A stretch of DNA of 64,000 bases from Thalassospira sp. TSL5-1 (GTDB lineage Bacteria; Pseudomonadota; Alphaproteobacteria; Rhodospirillales; Thalassospiraceae), in contig NZ_KV880637.1 of the NCBI RefSeq assembly GCF_001907695.1, positions 1,612,001 to 1,676,000 on the forward strand, in the 5' to 3' direction. The notes beneath the pieces were generated by a model that was not told where the DNA came from, ran no database searches, and saw only the letters and a list, made by a program, of their open reading frames with translations. The position numbers were made by a program, and so were the translations under genes. Every line of letters begins with the position of its first letter. Position 1 is the first letter of the stretch. Shown here piece by piece: positions 26,850 through 36,602 of this stretch.

Positions 26850-29678
26850 TTACGATAGACGCAAATGCCGTTTCAGATATTTACCAGTATAGCTGCGGTC
26901 ATTTTTCATGATGTCTTCGGGCGTGCCGGCACCAACCAGTTCACCACCGCCATCCCCGCCTTCGGGGCCAATATCAATAATCCAGTCCGCTGTTTTGATC
27001 ACATCAAGGTTATGTTCAATCACAACAACCGTATTGCCCTGATCGGCCAGGGTATGCAGCACTTCCAGTAATTTGCGAATATCATGAAAATGCAGGCCCG
27101 TTGTCGGCTCATCCAAAATGTAAATTGTTCTGCCAGTCGCGCGTTTTGAAAGCTCCTTGGCAAGTTTGACGCGCTGTGCCTCACCCCCGGAAAGGGTGGT
27201 GGCCTGCTGGCCCAAATGAACGTAACTTAACCCCACCTGTTTCAGGGTTTCCATCTTGTCACGAATGCTGGGAACGGCTTTGAAAAAGTCTGCACCTTCC
27301 TCGACTGTCATATCAAGAACGTCGGATATTGATTTGCCTTTAAAAGATATTTCCAGCGTTTCACGGTTATAGCGTTTGCCTTTGCACTGATCACACGTCA
27401 CATAAACGTCGGGCAAAAAGTGCATTTCAATTTTGATCACGCCATCGCCCTGGCAGGCCTCGCACCGGCCACCCTTGACGTTAAAGGAAAACCGTCCTGG
27501 CTTGTAGCCACGGGTTTTTGCCTCGGGCAATTGGGCGAACCATTCCCGAATGGGGGTAAAGGCCCCGGTATAGGTGACAGGGTTGGAACGCGGGGTGCGG
27601 CCAATCGGGCTTTGGTCGATATCGATAATCTTGTCGATATGCTCAACACCTGAAATGCTGTCATGCGCACCGGGCTGGGTGCGGGCATTGTGCATCCGTT
27701 TTGCCAGCGATTTATACAGCGTTTCAATCACCAGGCTGGATTTACCACCACCAGAGACACCGGTCACGCACACGAATTTACCCAGCGGAAAATCAACATC
27801 GATATTTTGCAGGTTATTGGCCCGGGCACCTTTAATGGTAATGGCCTTGCCATTGCCATCACGCCGTTTGTCGGGCACGGCAATTTGTTCAATCCCGGTC
27901 AGATATTTACCTGTCAGGCTTGCCGGGTTTTGCTGAATTTCCTCTGGCGTGCCCTGGGCCACAATACGGCCGCCGTGAATACCGGCACCCGGGCCCATAT
28001 CGACAACATAATCGGCCGCGCGAATGGCGTCTTCGTCATGTTCAACAACCAGCACCGTGTTGCCAAGGTCACGCAGGCGTTTCAGGGTTTCCAGCAGGCG
28101 GTCATTGTCGCGCTGATGCAGGCCGATGGAGGGTTCATCGAGCACATATAAAACACCCGTCAGGCCCGAGCCGATTTGTGATGCCAGGCGAATACGCTGG
28201 CTTTCCCCGCCCGAAAGCGTGCCCGATGTGCGCGACATGGACAGATAATTCAGCCCCACGTCACTCAGGAATTTCAGGCGGTCGTTAATTTCGCGCAAAA
28301 TACGGCGGGCAATTTCGGTCTGTTTTTCATCCAGCTTGGGTTCAAGGGCGGCAAACCATTCCACGGCCTTGCCAATAGACAGGGCGGTGATTTCGGAAAT
28401 GGTGCATTGATCAACCTTGACCGCCAGGGCTTCGGGCTTTAGGCGCTGACCGTGGCAGGCGTCACAGTCGGAAATGGTTTGGTATTTTGCCAGTTCATCG
28501 CGGGCCCACTGGCTGTCGGTTTCACGCCAGCGCCGTGACATGTTGGGAATAACCCCTTCAAAGGGGCGTGTTACCTTATAGCTGCGCGAACCGTCATCAT
28601 AGGTGACGGTGACTTCTTCGTTGCCTGACCCATGCAGAATGATGTGCTTGGCCTTTTCCGGAAGCTTTTCCCACGCCACATTGGTTTTAAACCCAAAATG
28701 CTTGGCAATGGCGCGCAATGTTTGCAGGTAATATTTCGATGTACTGCTGGCCCAGGGCGCAATTGCACCGTCATCAAGCGTTTTTGTCGAGTCAGGCACC
28801 ACCAGTTCCGGGTCAAATTCCATTTGTGTGCCAAGGCCATCACAAACCGGGCAGGCACCAAACGGGTTGTTGAACGAAAACAGGCGCGGTTCAATTTCCT
28901 CGATGGTGAAACCCGAAACCGGGCAGGCGAACTTGGCCGAAAACAGGGTGCTTTCACCGCTGCGGGCATCTTCGGCAAAGACGATGCCGTCGGTCAGCTC
29001 CAGGGCAGTTTCAAAGCTGTCGGCAAGGCGTGTCTGAATGCCATCCTTGACCACCAAACGGTCGACCACGACGGAAATATCGTGTTTCAGCTTTTTGTTC
29101 AGCTCTGGTGCTTCGTCGATGTCATACATCTCGCCATCGATTTTCACGCGCTGAAAACCACGTACACGAAGGTCTTTAAGTTCTTTTTTATATTCACCCT
29201 TGCGGCCGCGCACGATGGGGGCCAGCAAATAAAGCCGGGTGCCTTCTTCCATTTCCATGACGCGGTCCACCATTTGCGAAACCGTCTGGCTGACAATGGG
29301 AAGGCCGGTTGCCGGGGAATAGGGGATGCCGACACGCGCCCACAACAGTCGCATATAGTCGTAAATTTCGGTCACAGTCCCCACGGTCGAACGCGGATTA
29401 CGCGATGTGGTTTTCTGTTCAATCGAAATGGCAGGCGACAGACCGTCGATATATTCGACATCCGGTTTTTGCATCATTTCAAGGAACTGTCGCGCATAAG
29501 CCGACAGGCTTTCGACATAACGCCGCTGACCTTCGGCATAGATGGTGTCAAAAGCCAGCGAGCTTTTGCCCGATCCCGACAGGCCGGTTATGACCACCAG
29601 CGAATCCCGTGGCAGTTCGACATCAATGTTCTGCAGATTGTGTTCTTTCGCACCGCGAACTGAAATTTTTGTCAGCAT
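26850..29678 (-). CDS. uvrA: Excinuclease ABC subunit A
   Basis: The damage-recognition ATPase of nucleotide excision repair. The 942-residue protein has two ABC modules: Walker [10 protein letters not shown] at about 32-40 and GVSGGGKSS in the second half, signature motifs [13 protein letters not shown] and [13 protein letters not shown], and Walker [11 protein letters not shown] and [10 protein letters not shown]. Zinc-finger cysteines are seen as CPVCDGLG in the first half and CEACQGDG / CDQCKGKR in the second. The second P-loop has Gly for the usual Ser, a conservative change. The gene starts 13 nt from a perfect SOS box, so it is expected to be LexA-regulated. Confidence 0.98.
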   Translation of the reverse strand: MLTKISVRGAKEHNLQNIDVELPRDSLVVITGLSGSGKSSLAFDTIYAEGQRRYVESLSAYARQFLEMMQKPDVEYIDGLSPAISIEQKTTSRNPRSTVGTVTEIYDYMRLLWARVGIPYSPATGLPIVSQTVSQMVDRVMEMEEGTRLYLLAPIVRGRKGEYKKELKDLRVRGFQRVKIDGEMYDIDEAPELNKKLKHDISVVVDRLVVKDGIQTRLADSFETALELTDGIVFAEDARSGESTLFSAKFACPVSGFTIEEIEPRLFSFNNPFGACPVCDGLGTQMEFDPELVVPDSTKTLDDGAIAPWASSTSKYYLQTLRAIAKHFGFKTNVAWEKLPEKAKHIILHGSGNEEVTVTYDDGSRSYKVTRPFEGVIPNMSRRWRETDSQWARDELAKYQTISDCDACHGQRLKPEALAVKVDQCTISEITALSIGKAVEWFAALEPKLDEKQTEIARRILREINDRLKFLSDVGLNYLSMSRTSGTLSGGESQRIRLASQIGSGLTGVLYVLDEPSIGLHQRDNDRLLETLKRLRDLGNTVLVVEHDEDAIRAADYVVDMGPGAGIHGGRIVAQGTPEEIQQNPASLTGKYLTGIEQIAVPDKRRDGNGKAITIKGARANNLQNIDVDFPLGKFVCVTGVSGGGKSSLVIETLYKSLAKRMHNARTQPGAHDSISGVEHIDKIIDIDQSPIGRTPRSNPVTYTGAFTPIREWFAQLPEAKTRGYKPGRFSFNVKGGRCEACQGDGVIKIEMHFLPDVYVTCDQCKGKRYNRETLEISFKGKSISDVLDMTVEEGADFFKAVPSIRDKMETLKQVGLSYVHLGQQATTLSGGEAQRVKLAKELSKRATGRTIYILDEPTTGLHFHDIRKLLEVLHTLADQGNTVVVIEHNLDVIKTADWIIDIGPEGGDGGGELVGAGTPEDIMKNDRSYTGKYLKRHLRLS

Positions 29679-29690
29679 ATCCGGCCTTTT

Positions 29691-29705
29691 GTTCCTGAAT
29701 TGTTC
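29691..29705. promoter_or_regulatory. SOS (LexA) box of uvrA
   Basis: GTTC-CTGAATT-GTTC is a perfect match to the alphaproteobacterial LexA operator GTTC-N7-GTTC, placed 13-27 nt upstream of the uvrA start codon. Confidence 0.85.
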
Positions 29706-29821
29706 GGGGAATGTATAGAGGAGCCAGTGGTTATACGCAAGTGCGCCCCCGACAGTTCCTGTCAGGATCTGTCAGCATGACTGATATGCGATCAGCACAC
29801 GCGAATTTTGCGCCGCAAAAA

Positions 29822-29853
29822 CAAAACCCGCCAGATCTCTCTGACGGGTTTTG
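29822..29853 (-). terminator. Terminator downstream of fba
   Basis: Stem CAAAACCCG-CAGA / TCTG-CGGGTTTTG with one C-A mismatch; on the minus strand it is followed by TTTTTG. It closes the amino-sugar / fba operon. Confidence 0.85.
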
Positions 29854-29870
29854 GTAGCAGCTATTTAGGC

Positions 29871-30950
29871 TTAACCTTTGGCAATCGACTTGCCCGTAGC
29901 GCCCAAATCCTTGAAGGCTTCTTCAAGGCGGGCTGCCATTGAAAGTTCGGCTTCACGAACCCAAACGCGCGGATCGTACTGTTTTTTGTAGGGTTTGTCG
30001 TCGTCCGGATCGACCTGGTATTTAAAGGCCCGTTCGTTTTCTTCGACATATTTGCCAACGGCTGTCGCATAGGCAAACTGGGTGTCGGTATCGATATTCA
30101 TTTTGAAAACGCCGTAACCAACGGCTTCCTCGATCTTTTCTTTTTCCGAACCGGAACCACCGTGGAAAACGAAATCAAGCGGGAAGCCATCCAAACCATG
30201 TTTTTCGGCAACGTATTTTTGCGATTCCAGCAGGATTTCCGGGCGCAGTTTCACATTGCCGGGTTTGTAAACGCCGTGAACGTTGCCAAATGCTGCCGCG
30301 ACCGAAAAATGGCCCAGCGGTTTGAGGCGACGATAGGCTTCTTCAACTTCTTCCGGGCGGGTATAAAGGCGTGGATCGATATCGTCCTGACTGGTATCGA
30401 GTTCCTTGCCAATCCCGTCCTCTTCACCGCCGGTTACACCCAGTTCGATTTCCAGGCTCATATCGACAGCGGAAAGACGTTTCAGGAATTCCTCGCAGGT
30501 TGCCAGATTTTCTTCAAGCGGTTCTTCGGAAAGATCCAGCATATGCGAGCTAAACAAAGGCTTGCCGGTTTCCTTATACGCCTTTTCGCCCCAGCTCAGC
30601 ATACCATCGACCCACGGAACGAATTTCCGGTTGGCGTGATCGGTATGAAGAACAACGGCGACACCATAATATTCAGCCAGAAGCTGGGCATGGCGGGCGG
30701 CGGAAACAGCGCCAATAACACGGGCCGCATTGGCATCCTTGATGCCCTTGCCGGCAAAGAACTGCGCACCACCATTTGAAAGCTGAATGATAATGTCAGA
30801 ACCGGCATTGGCAGCAGCTTCAAGGGCTGCGTTCAGCGTGCTCGAGGACGTAATATTAACTGCGGGTAGAGCGTATCCGTCCTGCTTGCAGGCAGCAACG
30901 AGATCACGATAGGCCGCACCGGTTACAACACCGGGTTTAACGGAAGGCAT
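29871..30950 (-). CDS. fba: Class II fructose-bisphosphate aldolase
   Basis: It cleaves fructose 1,6-bisphosphate to dihydroxyacetone phosphate and glyceraldehyde 3-phosphate. The 359-residue protein is of the long FbaA type: the catalytic Asp and zinc His are in VLHTDHANRKF near 106-116, the LEIELGVTGGEEDG motif near 170-183, a zinc His in FGNVHGVYKPG near 232-242 and the DFVFHGGSGSEKE phosphate loop near 263-275. It starts 20 bp after the Gfo/Idh gene on the same strand, so it is probably the last gene of the amino-sugar operon, an unusual location. A promoter of its own cannot be excluded. Confidence 0.95.
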   Translation of the reverse strand: MPSVKPGVVTGAAYRDLVAACKQDGYALPAVNITSSSTLNAALEAAANAGSDIIIQLSNGGAQFFAGKGIKDANAARVIGAVSAARHAQLLAEYYGVAVVLHTDHANRKFVPWVDGMLSWGEKAYKETGKPLFSSHMLDLSEEPLEENLATCEEFLKRLSAVDMSLEIELGVTGGEEDGIGKELDTSQDDIDPRLYTRPEEVEEAYRRLKPLGHFSVAAAFGNVHGVYKPGNVKLRPEILLESQKYVAEKHGLDGFPLDFVFHGGSGSEKEKIEEAVGYGVFKMNIDTDTQFAYATAVGKYVEENERAFKYQVDPDDDKPYKKQYDPRVWVREAELSMAARLEEAFKDLGATGKSIAKG

Positions 30951-30970
30951 GTGGGTACTCCTCCTGGGGG

Positions 30971-32044
30971 TCAGAGCATTATAACATTCCCCGTGCGGAC
31001 CGACTGGTCCGCCGCTAGGGCGATCCGTAAGGAGCCCAATCCATCCGCCATATGCTGCGTAAGGTCAAGATTTTCCGTAATAGACTTTAGGAAAAACTGC
31101 TGCTCACGCAGACACAAACCATCATGATCGGGCTCGTCATCGGTTTTGATGATTTCGTCCGAATGTGAAAATTTTCCGTCCTGATCTGTGGCAGCATGGT
31201 GCAATTTTAAGGCATTCGTCTTGGTATGTGTGTCGACATTGGCCGATCCAGCGCCTTTTTCTTCTACATCTGTGATTGATACCGACCCCTTGGGCCCGAT
31301 CACATCCTTAACGAAAAATGCCGTTTCGCTGATCATCGGGCCCCAGCCCGCTTCGTACCAGCCAATCGACCCGTCATCAAACCGGACCTGCAATTGTCCG
31401 TAATTATACATGTCCTCGGCCACATCGGGCGACAGGCGCACACCCATTGCATGAACCGAAACCGGTTTGGCCCCCGTCATCAGGCACATCATATCCAGGT
31501 AATGCACCCCACAATCGACAATCGGCGACACGCTGTTTAACAGGCGTTTATGGGTTTCCCAAAATTCACCACTGCTTTGCTGGTTCAAATTCATCCGCAT
31601 CACCAGCGGTTTGCCCAGTGTTTGGGCCAGTTCAACGAATTTCTCCCACGACGGATGATGGCGCAGGATATAGCCGATCACCAGTTTACGGCCGTGTTTG
31701 ACTGCACTTTCGATAACCCTCTCGGCATCCTCAACCGTTGCCGCGAGTGTTTTTTCGATAAACACATGCGCACCTGCTTCAAAGGCGGTAATGGCGAAAT
31801 CGGCATGTGTTTCGGTATAGGTATTGATCGAAACCGCATCGGGTCGGGTTTCGGCCAAGGCGGTTTCGTAATCGGTAAATTGCGGATAGGATTCAAATCC
31901 GGCGGGCAGGGTGCCTTGTGAAATGGGGGACCGGGTGCATAGGCCTACGATCTCGAATCCGTCAAGGGCATGATAGGCTTTGGCATGGGACATCCCCATA
32001 TTGCCCAGTCCGACAACAAGGATGCGTACGGGTTTCGACGTCAT
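30971..32044 (-). CDS. Gfo/Idh/MocA-family oxidoreductase
   Basis: An NAD(P)-dependent dehydrogenase of sugar-type substrates. The 357-residue protein opens with a Rossmann fold, ILVVGLGNMGMSHAKAYHAL near 8-27, followed by the EKTLAATVEDAERVI motif with the family's conserved EK(P) near 91-105 and a C-terminal beta-sheet substrate domain. YLDMMCLMTGAKP near 185 carries the active-site HxxD-type region (VHYLDM, His and Asp present). The substrate is not readable from sequence. Its place between nagA and fba suggests an amino-sugar or related derivative. Confidence 0.88.
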   Translation of the reverse strand: MTSKPVRILVVGLGNMGMSHAKAYHALDGFEIVGLCTRSPISQGTLPAGFESYPQFTDYETALAETRPDAVSINTYTETHADFAITAFEAGAHVFIEKTLAATVEDAERVIESAVKHGRKLVIGYILRHHPSWEKFVELAQTLGKPLVMRMNLNQQSSGEFWETHKRLLNSVSPIVDCGVHYLDMMCLMTGAKPVSVHAMGVRLSPDVAEDMYNYGQLQVRFDDGSIGWYEAGWGPMISETAFFVKDVIGPKGSVSITDVEEKGAGSANVDTHTKTNALKLHHAATDQDGKFSHSDEIIKTDDEPDHDGLCLREQQFFLKSITENLDLTQHMADGLGSLRIALAADQSVRTGNVIML

Positions 32045-32086
32045 GGGGATGCCTCCTGATCTTATGTTTTAGATAAAATTTTTGCT

Positions 32087-33223
32087 TTATTTACCTGAAA
32101 TCCAAGTGTTTTTAACCTCGAATGTTTCCGGGTCAAACAAAACCATATCGGCATCAAAACCCGGCAGGATTTTGCCTTTGCAATCATCAAGTTTCAGGAA
32201 CGTTGCCGGATACTGCGACGCCATTCGCAAGGCTTCGCCAAGGTCAACACCGATCATTTCAACACTATTTTTGACTGCCGACATCATGTCCAGGTCCGAC
32301 CCGGCCAGTGTACCATCAGCAAGGGCGCAACGCCCGCCAGAGGCTGTAATTTCTTCACCACCTAACACAAAGCTTTTGGTTTTTGCACCCACCGTCGGCA
32401 TGGCATCGGTTACCAGCATAATCTTGCCTGTTTTCTTGGCCCGGACGGCTACTTGCATGGCCGCCGGATGAACATGATAGCCATCGGCGATCAGGCCACA
32501 CCATGTGGTTTCGTCTGCCATTGCCGCCCCGGCAACACCGGGTTCACGGTGGGCAAGGGGGCTCATGGCATTAAACAAATGGGTGAAACCGCGTAATCCT
32601 TCGCCGATTGCCTTTTGCATGTCATCATAGGTGCCAGCTGTATGACCTGCGCACACCAGCACACCTTTGGCGGTTAATTTTTCTATGGTGCCCTTGGCAG
32701 CCTTTTCAGGTGCCAGCGTTACCAGAATGCGGCCATTTGGCAGGCTGGACAGAACCTCGATCGCATCATCTTCCATCGGGCGGATGATGTTTGGGTCATG
32801 CACGCCTTTGCGTTCCGTGTTCAGGTATGGGCCTTCAAGATGGATGCCAACGATGCCAGGTACGCCTTCATTAATGGCGTTTTTAACCGCGTCAATGGCG
32901 GCCAGCATTTTTTCGCGTGTGTCGGTAATCAGGGTCGGCAGCATGGCCGTGGTGCCAAATTTGCGGTGCCCCGCCATAATCTGGCGAATGCCGTCAACGC
33001 TAGGCGAGTGGTTTAACAAAACGCCGCCGCCACCATTGACCTGAACATCAATAAATCCCGGTGCCAGTACATTCCCTCGGGCGTCAAAAATATCAGCCCC
33101 ATCGGGTATGCTGGCTGGTGACACAGCACTGATTTTACTGTTTTCAACGATCACAGTGCTATTTTCGTGAAACTGCTCGCCATCGAACAGCCGGGCATTT
33201 TTAATGGCAAGAATCTTCATCAA
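32087..33223 (-). CDS. nagA: N-acetylglucosamine-6-phosphate deacetylase
   Basis: It removes acetate from GlcNAc-6-phosphate to give glucosamine 6-phosphate. The 378-residue amidohydrolase has GFIDVQVNGGGG near 57-68, the metal-binding Glu in IHLEGPYLN near 128-136, His in CAGHTAGT near 192-199, HLFNAMSPLAHREPG near 214-228 and the catalytic Asp in LVTDAMPTVG near 275-284. The start overlaps the stop of the SIS-domain gene by 4 bp, so the two are translationally coupled. The product is the substrate of the SIS-domain enzyme next door. Confidence 0.96.
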   Translation of the reverse strand: MMKILAIKNARLFDGEQFHENSTVIVENSKISAVSPASIPDGADIFDARGNVLAPGFIDVQVNGGGGVLLNHSPSVDGIRQIMAGHRKFGTTAMLPTLITDTREKMLAAIDAVKNAINEGVPGIVGIHLEGPYLNTERKGVHDPNIIRPMEDDAIEVLSSLPNGRILVTLAPEKAAKGTIEKLTAKGVLVCAGHTAGTYDDMQKAIGEGLRGFTHLFNAMSPLAHREPGVAGAAMADETTWCGLIADGYHVHPAAMQVAVRAKKTGKIMLVTDAMPTVGAKTKSFVLGGEEITASGGRCALADGTLAGSDLDMMSAVKNSVEMIGVDLGEALRMASQYPATFLKLDDCKGKILPGFDADMVLFDPETFEVKNTWISGK

Positions 33224-34263
33224 TGCGTCTCCGTTACCTTGGAAAGATGCGGCGGTGCATCGGGGTTGCAGCCGCGCAGCAACGCAACATGTTCAGCCAG
33301 GGTATAAAATGTCTGGATCATCGCAATCGGGGCCAGCAGCGGGTGAATGTCTTCGACGACCGGTAAATGCCCCTTGGCAATTGCGTCGCCGGTTTCGGCG
33401 GCAAACAGGTTGTCGGTTTTTGCGCGCATTTCCGTCAGGAAACCCTCAACGCTTTCGCGGGTGGCGTCATCCTGTGAAAAAACCAGCAACGGAAATTCCC
33501 GCGTTACCAGCGCCATTGGCCCGTGTTTGACTTCGGCTGCACTAAAGGCTTCGGCATGCAGGCTGCTGGTTTCCTTGAATTTCAGGGCAGCTTCCTGGGC
33601 AATGGCAAAGGCCGGGCCACGGCCGATTACATAAAGCCCTTGTGACTTTGCAAGGGGCTCTGCCGCATCCAGCCAGTCTTTATCAAGGGCCTGGGTTAAT
33701 TGGTCGGGCAGGGTGGCAAGGCCCGCATTCAATGCCGGGTCATCGCCCCAGCGCGCGACGATCTGGGCGATGGCCGATAATGTTGCGATATAGGATTTGG
33801 TTGCGGCAACACTGGTTTCGGACCCGGCCATAAGGGGAATGACATGATCAACCGTTTGCGCCAGTGGTGAATCGACAACATTGACCAGCGCCACGGTGCG
33901 GGCTCCGGCCTTTTTTGCAGCCATTGCACTTTGCACCAGATCGGGACTTTTGCCGGACTGCGAAACGGCAATAAACAATGCCCCCTTAACAGCCAGCGTC
34001 TTGCCATAGATGGACGTGATCGACGGTGCCGCCGACACCACAGGAATGCCAAGCTGGCTTTCGATCAGATATTTGGCATAAAGCGTTGCATGGTCCGAAC
34101 TGCCGCGGCCACATGTCATGACAAAGGCAGGTGGTTGGGCGCGCAATTCATGCACCAGATCGTTGATCGGGCCAAGATTGGCAGCAAGCTGCGCCTTGAT
34201 AACGGACGGTGCCTCGGCGGTTTCGCGCCCCATCTGGGTTTGCGGTTTCCAGCGTGTGGTCAT
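33220..34263 (-). CDS. SIS-domain glucosamine-6-phosphate deaminase (NagB-II/AgaS type)
   Basis: The 347-residue protein consists of two SIS sugar-isomerase domains: CGRGSSDHATLYAKYLIE near 51-68 and ISVSQSGKSPDLV-type SQSGKSPDLVQSAM near 102-115 in the first, and YVIGRGPAFAIAQEAALKFKETS near 209-231 in the second. It resembles the isomerase half of GlmS but has no glutaminase domain. In Proteobacteria lacking classical NagB such proteins (NagB-II) convert glucosamine 6-phosphate to fructose 6-phosphate and ammonia. The overlap with nagA and the kinase gene nearby support that role over galactosamine metabolism, but the latter is not excluded. Confidence 0.88.
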   Translation of the reverse strand: MTTRWKPQTQMGRETAEAPSVIKAQLAANLGPINDLVHELRAQPPAFVMTCGRGSSDHATLYAKYLIESQLGIPVVSAAPSITSIYGKTLAVKGALFIAVSQSGKSPDLVQSAMAAKKAGARTVALVNVVDSPLAQTVDHVIPLMAGSETSVAATKSYIATLSAIAQIVARWGDDPALNAGLATLPDQLTQALDKDWLDAAEPLAKSQGLYVIGRGPAFAIAQEAALKFKETSSLHAEAFSAAEVKHGPMALVTREFPLLVFSQDDATRESVEGFLTEMRAKTDNLFAAETGDAIAKGHLPVVEDIHPLLAPIAMIQTFYTLAEHVALLRGCNPDAPPHLSKVTETH

Positions 34264-34315
34264 GTCGGAGTTCCTTGCATGTCATGTAAGGTTTATATGC
34301 AAAAAGGCGCATGGA

Positions 34316-35077
34316 CTATCGTGTATCGACCTGCATTTCGGCGATAAAATCGTAACTGTCGCCGCGATAATAAGATCGGGTGAATTCAACAGGGGTCCCG
34401 TTGGCCAGAAACGACCGCCGTTCGATATAAAGCGCGGCACTTCCTTCTGGCACCCCCAGTGCGCGGGCGGTTTCGCTGGTAAACAGTTCCGCGCGCAATC
34501 GCTGCAGGGCGCGATCAGGCTTTTTGCCATTTTTTGCCAGCGCATCATAAAGCGATCTGTCCACCGCCTCGGGGTCCGGGATAAATTGTTTGGGGATAAC
34601 GGCAAATTCCAGCGCCATCGGTTTGTCATTCGCGGTTCGCAAGCGGCGAAACCGGGCAACTTCCGTGCCGGGTGACAGGTTTAAGGCCATTGCTTCTTCT
34701 GGCGAGGCATAGCCAACCGATTTTTCCAGCCAGATCGCTCCGGGGTTAAGGCCCCGGGTTGTCATATCCTCGGTAAAGGATGTCAGTCGGGACAGGGCCT
34801 GCTCGACGCGTGGGGCAACAAAGGTGCCAGCACCGTGACGCTGGATCAAAACGCCATCTTCCACCAGGGCCCGCACGGCATTGCGCACCGTCACGCGCGA
34901 AATTTTCAGTTCGGTTGCCAATTCGCGTTCGCTGGGCAGGGCATCTTCGACCTTTAAAATGCCATCATCGATGATGGCCTTGATGGCGGTTTGCAAACGG
35001 CGATAGAGCGGACCATGCCCTGTATTTTCAAAATCCCGGGTGCGCAGGCTGTTTAAAACGTCATCTGTTGCAATCAC
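34316..35077 (-). CDS. GntR-family regulator of amino-sugar use (HutC/NagR type)
   Basis: The 253-residue protein has an N-terminal winged helix-turn-helix (about 23-90; LPSERELATELKISRVTVRNAV at 47-68) and a C-terminal UTRA effector domain of the HutC group (about 105-245; LEFAVIPKQFIPD, YIERRSFLANGTPVEFTRSYYRGD). Regulators of this group beside nag genes bind GlcNAc-6-phosphate or glucosamine 6-phosphate and release DNA. Its likely operator, TGGTAT-N11-ATACCA, lies at the promoter of its own operon at 36001-36023. The start overlaps the kinase stop by 4 bp. Confidence 0.9.
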   Translation of the reverse strand: MIATDDVLNSLRTRDFENTGHGPLYRRLQTAIKAIIDDGILKVEDALPSERELATELKISRVTVRNAVRALVEDGVLIQRHGAGTFVAPRVEQALSRLTSFTEDMTTRGLNPGAIWLEKSVGYASPEEAMALNLSPGTEVARFRRLRTANDKPMALEFAVIPKQFIPDPEAVDRSLYDALAKNGKKPDRALQRLRAELFTSETARALGVPEGSAALYIERRSFLANGTPVEFTRSYYRGDSYDFIAEMQVDTR

Positions 35078-35964
35078 TGGCGTTCCTCCTGCAGGTGTTT
35101 GGCCATCAGGATGGCCCCCTCCAGCGCATCTCCGACCGCAGGGACAAGTTTGGCCTGAATGTCATCTGACATCAAATCGGCCATGCGCCGGGCGATACCC
35201 CCCATCAGGCTCAGCTTTGGGGCCCCAAAGGCCATAAGGTGACGTAAAATTTTCTCATTTGCCAATCTGGCCTGTCCGACAATGTCGCGGGCAATCGCAT
35301 CCCCCTCATCCAGGGCGTCAAAAACCGTTAAGGCGAACTGGCCAAAATCTGACGGGCAGGCGGTTTCGGCAAAGGAAACCATTTCCTCGGGGCTGTGGTG
35401 GAAATGCGCCATAAGCTGGTGTGTCAGGCTGGTTGCCATACCAATTTTTTCATGGGCCAGCAGGGCTTTTTCCAGGGCCTGTTTGCCAATGCGGGCACTG
35501 CCGCCAATGTCTGAAATCTCAAATCCCCAACCCGCAATAGCAAGCTGTCTGCCATCGACAATTGCCTGCCCGCAGGTGCCGGTTCCCACAATCAGGATGG
35601 CACCATCCTCGTCGTTATGGGCGCCCAGGCAGGCTGTATAGGCGTCGGTTTCAAAAACAGCACTGGCAAAGGGATGGGGGTAAGCGGCAATATGTTTGCG
35701 TTCGCGCTCCAGCGATAATCCCGCCAACCCCATACCGGCATGAATATCCCTGATGCGCTCGCGGGGGATAGCAGCCTGGTCAAGGGTGTCGTGTGCTGCG
35801 GCGGTGATTTCCGAAAAGATTTTATCAAGTCCCAGACGGGTGTTTGCGCCGCCCCGAACGGCTTCGCCCAAAATATTTCCCAACCCGTCGCGCAGGCGTA
35901 CCCGGCAGCGCGTACCGCCGCCATCGACGCCAAGAAAAAGACCATCAGAATCCGGTTTATTCAT
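35074..35964 (-). CDS. N-acetylglucosamine kinase, BadF/BadG-type ATPase
   Basis: First gene of the amino-sugar operon. The 296-residue actin-like ATPase has the phosphate-1 motif FLGVDGGGTRCRVRL at 11-25, an adenosine/phosphate-2 motif ILIVGTGTCGQAIV near 122-135, GWGFEISDIGGSARIG near 146-161 and LMGGIARRM near 251. BadF-type kinases next to nagA and a nag regulator phosphorylate GlcNAc (or glucosamine) at C6. Its presence implies that the sugar enters the cytoplasm unphosphorylated, by an ABC transporter or by wall recycling, and not by a phosphotransferase system. Confidence 0.87.
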   Translation of the reverse strand: MNKPDSDGLFLGVDGGGTRCRVRLRDGLGNILGEAVRGGANTRLGLDKIFSEITAAAHDTLDQAAIPRERIRDIHAGMGLAGLSLERERKHIAAYPHPFASAVFETDAYTACLGAHNDEDGAILIVGTGTCGQAIVDGRQLAIAGWGFEISDIGGSARIGKQALEKALLAHEKIGMATSLTHQLMAHFHHSPEEMVSFAETACPSDFGQFALTVFDALDEGDAIARDIVGQARLANEKILRHLMAFGAPKLSLMGGIARRMADLMSDDIQAKLVPAVGDALEGAILMAKHLQEERQ

Positions 35965-35988
35965 TGTTTGTCACCCCTAACTGCCTGC

Positions 35989-36023
35989 ACCATAGCAGAG
36001 TGGTATCAATATTTGCAATACCA
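35989..36023 (-). promoter_or_regulatory. Promoter and GntR-type operator of the amino-sugar operon
   Basis: On the minus strand TTGCAA (36018-36013) and TATGGT (35994-35989) are spaced by 18 nt, just upstream of the kinase gene. TGGTAT at 36001-36006 and ATACCA at 36018-36023 form an inverted repeat with an 11-nt spacer that covers the -35 element. The TGGTAT / ATACCA half-sites resemble those of HutC-family regulators such as NagQ/NagR. Confidence 0.6.
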
Positions 36024-36181
36024 ATATAGGTCCAGTTGAGTGCAAGTTCCGAGTTTGCGCGTTCCGCGGTCTTGTCATTCTTTGCCGATAGATGATAAAA
36101 TATTTCGCATATCTGTATGAAATTTAAACATTTATCTGGTTATATGTGCTGGATTTTGATTGGGTAAGGGAGAGTAGGAAA

Positions 36182-36370
36182 ATGGCGTTAAGCACCTTGA
36201 TGCTGGTGGGCTCGGATGCGCCTTTGACCATCGCCATGTTTGACCGTTTAAAGCAGGGGTCAACACCCGTTCTTAACGCGCTTTCATTGCTGTTGATGGT
36301 GGTTTCCGGGGTGCTGGCCCTGCTTTCTGTTTTTGCCCAGCGGGATCGCACGGAAAAAAGCGAGGGGTAG
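36182..36370 (+). pseudogene. Remnant of an ABC permease C-terminus (or a small membrane protein)
   Basis: The 62-residue frame starts at an ATG with a good ribosome-binding site (AAGGGAGAG about 9 nt upstream). Its residues SDAPLTIAMFDRLKQGSTPV followed by NALSLLLMVVSGVLALLS look like the last 55 residues of a PotC/PhnV-type ABC permease, where a PLxxFxxLxxGxTPxxNA motif precedes the final membrane helix. A stop at 36125 closes the frame upstream, so the remaining ~200 residues are absent. A terminator follows at 36416. I read it as the tail of a deleted transporter operon; expression as an independent small membrane protein remains possible. Confidence 0.5.
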
Positions 36371-36415
36371 CTTCGCGCCGTTTAAACCAGTTTTGAAATG
36401 AACATTGTTGAAACA

Positions 36416-36446
36416 AGCGGCCCGATTAGGTCGCTTTTTCTTTTGT
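36416..36446 (+). terminator. Terminator after the permease remnant
   Basis: Stem AGCGGCC / GGTCGCT (one G-U pair) with a CGATTA loop followed by TTTTTCTTTT. Confidence 0.78.
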
Positions 36447-36602
36447 TGATTCAGTGTTAAGGTAAAAATGATAGAAATAATTCTCCGTAAATCAACCTTA
36501 AGTAATTAATTTCTGAGTGACTGGCATGTTTGGAGCCAAAATGATGTTGTGTTTCGATAATATGACATCATTGAATGCTGGTGATTTAGCTATTGACTGA
36601 GC

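Noticed and set aside
28632-29663. Long plus-strand open frame opposite uvrA
   Set aside because: It is antisense to a well-supported gene, has no recognisable domain, and reflects codon bias of uvrA. The same holds for the long frame opposite trmFO (24761-25582).
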